Below are positions 33,981-34,085 of a stretch of 34,085 bases of DNA, piece by piece. A model generated the notes under the pieces. That model did no database searches. It was not told where the DNA came from and was given only the letters and a program-made list of their open reading frames with translations. The stretch is from Rhodovulum sp. PH10 (GTDB lineage: Bacteria > Pseudomonadota > Alphaproteobacteria > Rhizobiales > Xanthobacteraceae). A program made the position numbers and the translations under genes. Position 1 is the stretch's first letter; every line of letters starts with the position of its first letter. The DNA is taken from assembly GCF_000293785.1 (NCBI RefSeq), contig NZ_AKZI01000141.1:1-34085 (forward strand). Direction: 5' to 3'.

Positions 33981-33996
33981 GGGCCGCGAGCGGCCC
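33981..33996 (+). terminator. Short hairpin after the DRE-TIM synthase gene, weak terminator candidate
   Basis: GGGCCG (33981-33986) pairs with CGGCCC (33991-33996) around the loop CGAG, 25 bp after the stop codon. No T-run follows, so it is only a weak candidate. Confidence 0.25.
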
Positions 33997-34053
33997 GAAC
34001 GCCCGCCGGAGCGCGGGTGTTCGACCTCTCATACCGGCGGCGGGAAACTATGA

Positions 34054-34085
34054 CCTCATCCTGAGGGTCGCCGAAGGCGACGTCT
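34054..34085. repeat. Left part of a Rhizobiales-type palindromic repeat, cut by the window edge
   Basis: CCTCATCCTGAGG (34054-34066, itself a palindrome) is followed by the hairpin GTCGCC-GAA-GGCGAC (34067-34081) and GTCT. From general knowledge, sequences of the form CCTCATCCTGAGG, then a small variable hairpin, then GTCTCGAAGGATGAGG are a dispersed intergenic repeat in Bradyrhizobium/Rhodopseudomonas relatives. Only the left half lies in the window. Confidence 0.65.

Overview
The window is about 34 kb of very GC-rich bacterial chromosome with tightly packed, mostly housekeeping and respiratory genes. Gene content, protein style and the short palindromic repeat at the right edge (34054-34085) point to an alphaproteobacterium, probably of the Rhizobiales (Hyphomicrobiales). 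The genus cannot be set from the sequence alone. I see no insertion sequence, phage gene, CRISPR array or replication origin.

Left part (1-8.6 kb): a shortened SAM-methyltransferase gene; a molybdate importer modABC on the minus strand with a possible ModE half-site before modA; a split ThrE-type exporter pair on the plus strand; a clear cobalamin riboswitch followed by a 19-codon Cys/His/Arg leader ORF and an unrecognised 300-residue protein whose C-terminal half looks like the Rossmann domain of dipicolinate synthase subunit A; then xth (exonuclease III) and a LolA-like gene on the minus strand.

Centre (8.6-22.7 kb): a complete selenocysteine module built around a selenium-dependent formate dehydrogenase. 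On the minus strand, a NifS/IscS-like cysteine desulfurase overlaps selD by ATGA, followed upstream by an exported transglutaminase-like protein. After an 881-bp non-coding stretch with degenerate tandem repeats, the plus strand carries fdnG (in-frame UGA = Sec200 with a SECIS hairpin directly behind it), fdnH, fdnI, fdhE, selA, selB and the tRNA-Sec gene selC. The selB reading frame does not stop before selC but runs in frame through the whole tRNA and ends in an ATGA overlap with a small unknown gene. All parts needed to make and insert Sec (SelA, SelB, SelC, SelD) and to build the enzyme (FdhE; Mo supplied by ModABC) are in the window; FdhD and molybdopterin genes are not.

Right part (23.2-34 kb): an elongator tRNA-Met; a cytochrome bd operon on the minus strand in the order cydA-cydB-cydX-cydD-cydC, where cydC holds an in-frame 13-copy 15-bp minisatellite that adds a Gly/Pro-rich pentapeptide repeat to its ATPase domain; an L,D-transpeptidase and an AapJ-like amino-acid binding protein (itself with a 4-copy 15-bp repeat in its signal peptide) on the plus strand; and a DRE-TIM acyltransferase of the isopropylmalate/homocitrate synthase family.

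The observations most worth following are the tRNA gene nested in the selB frame, the minisatellite in cydC and the riboswitch-controlled unknown protein.
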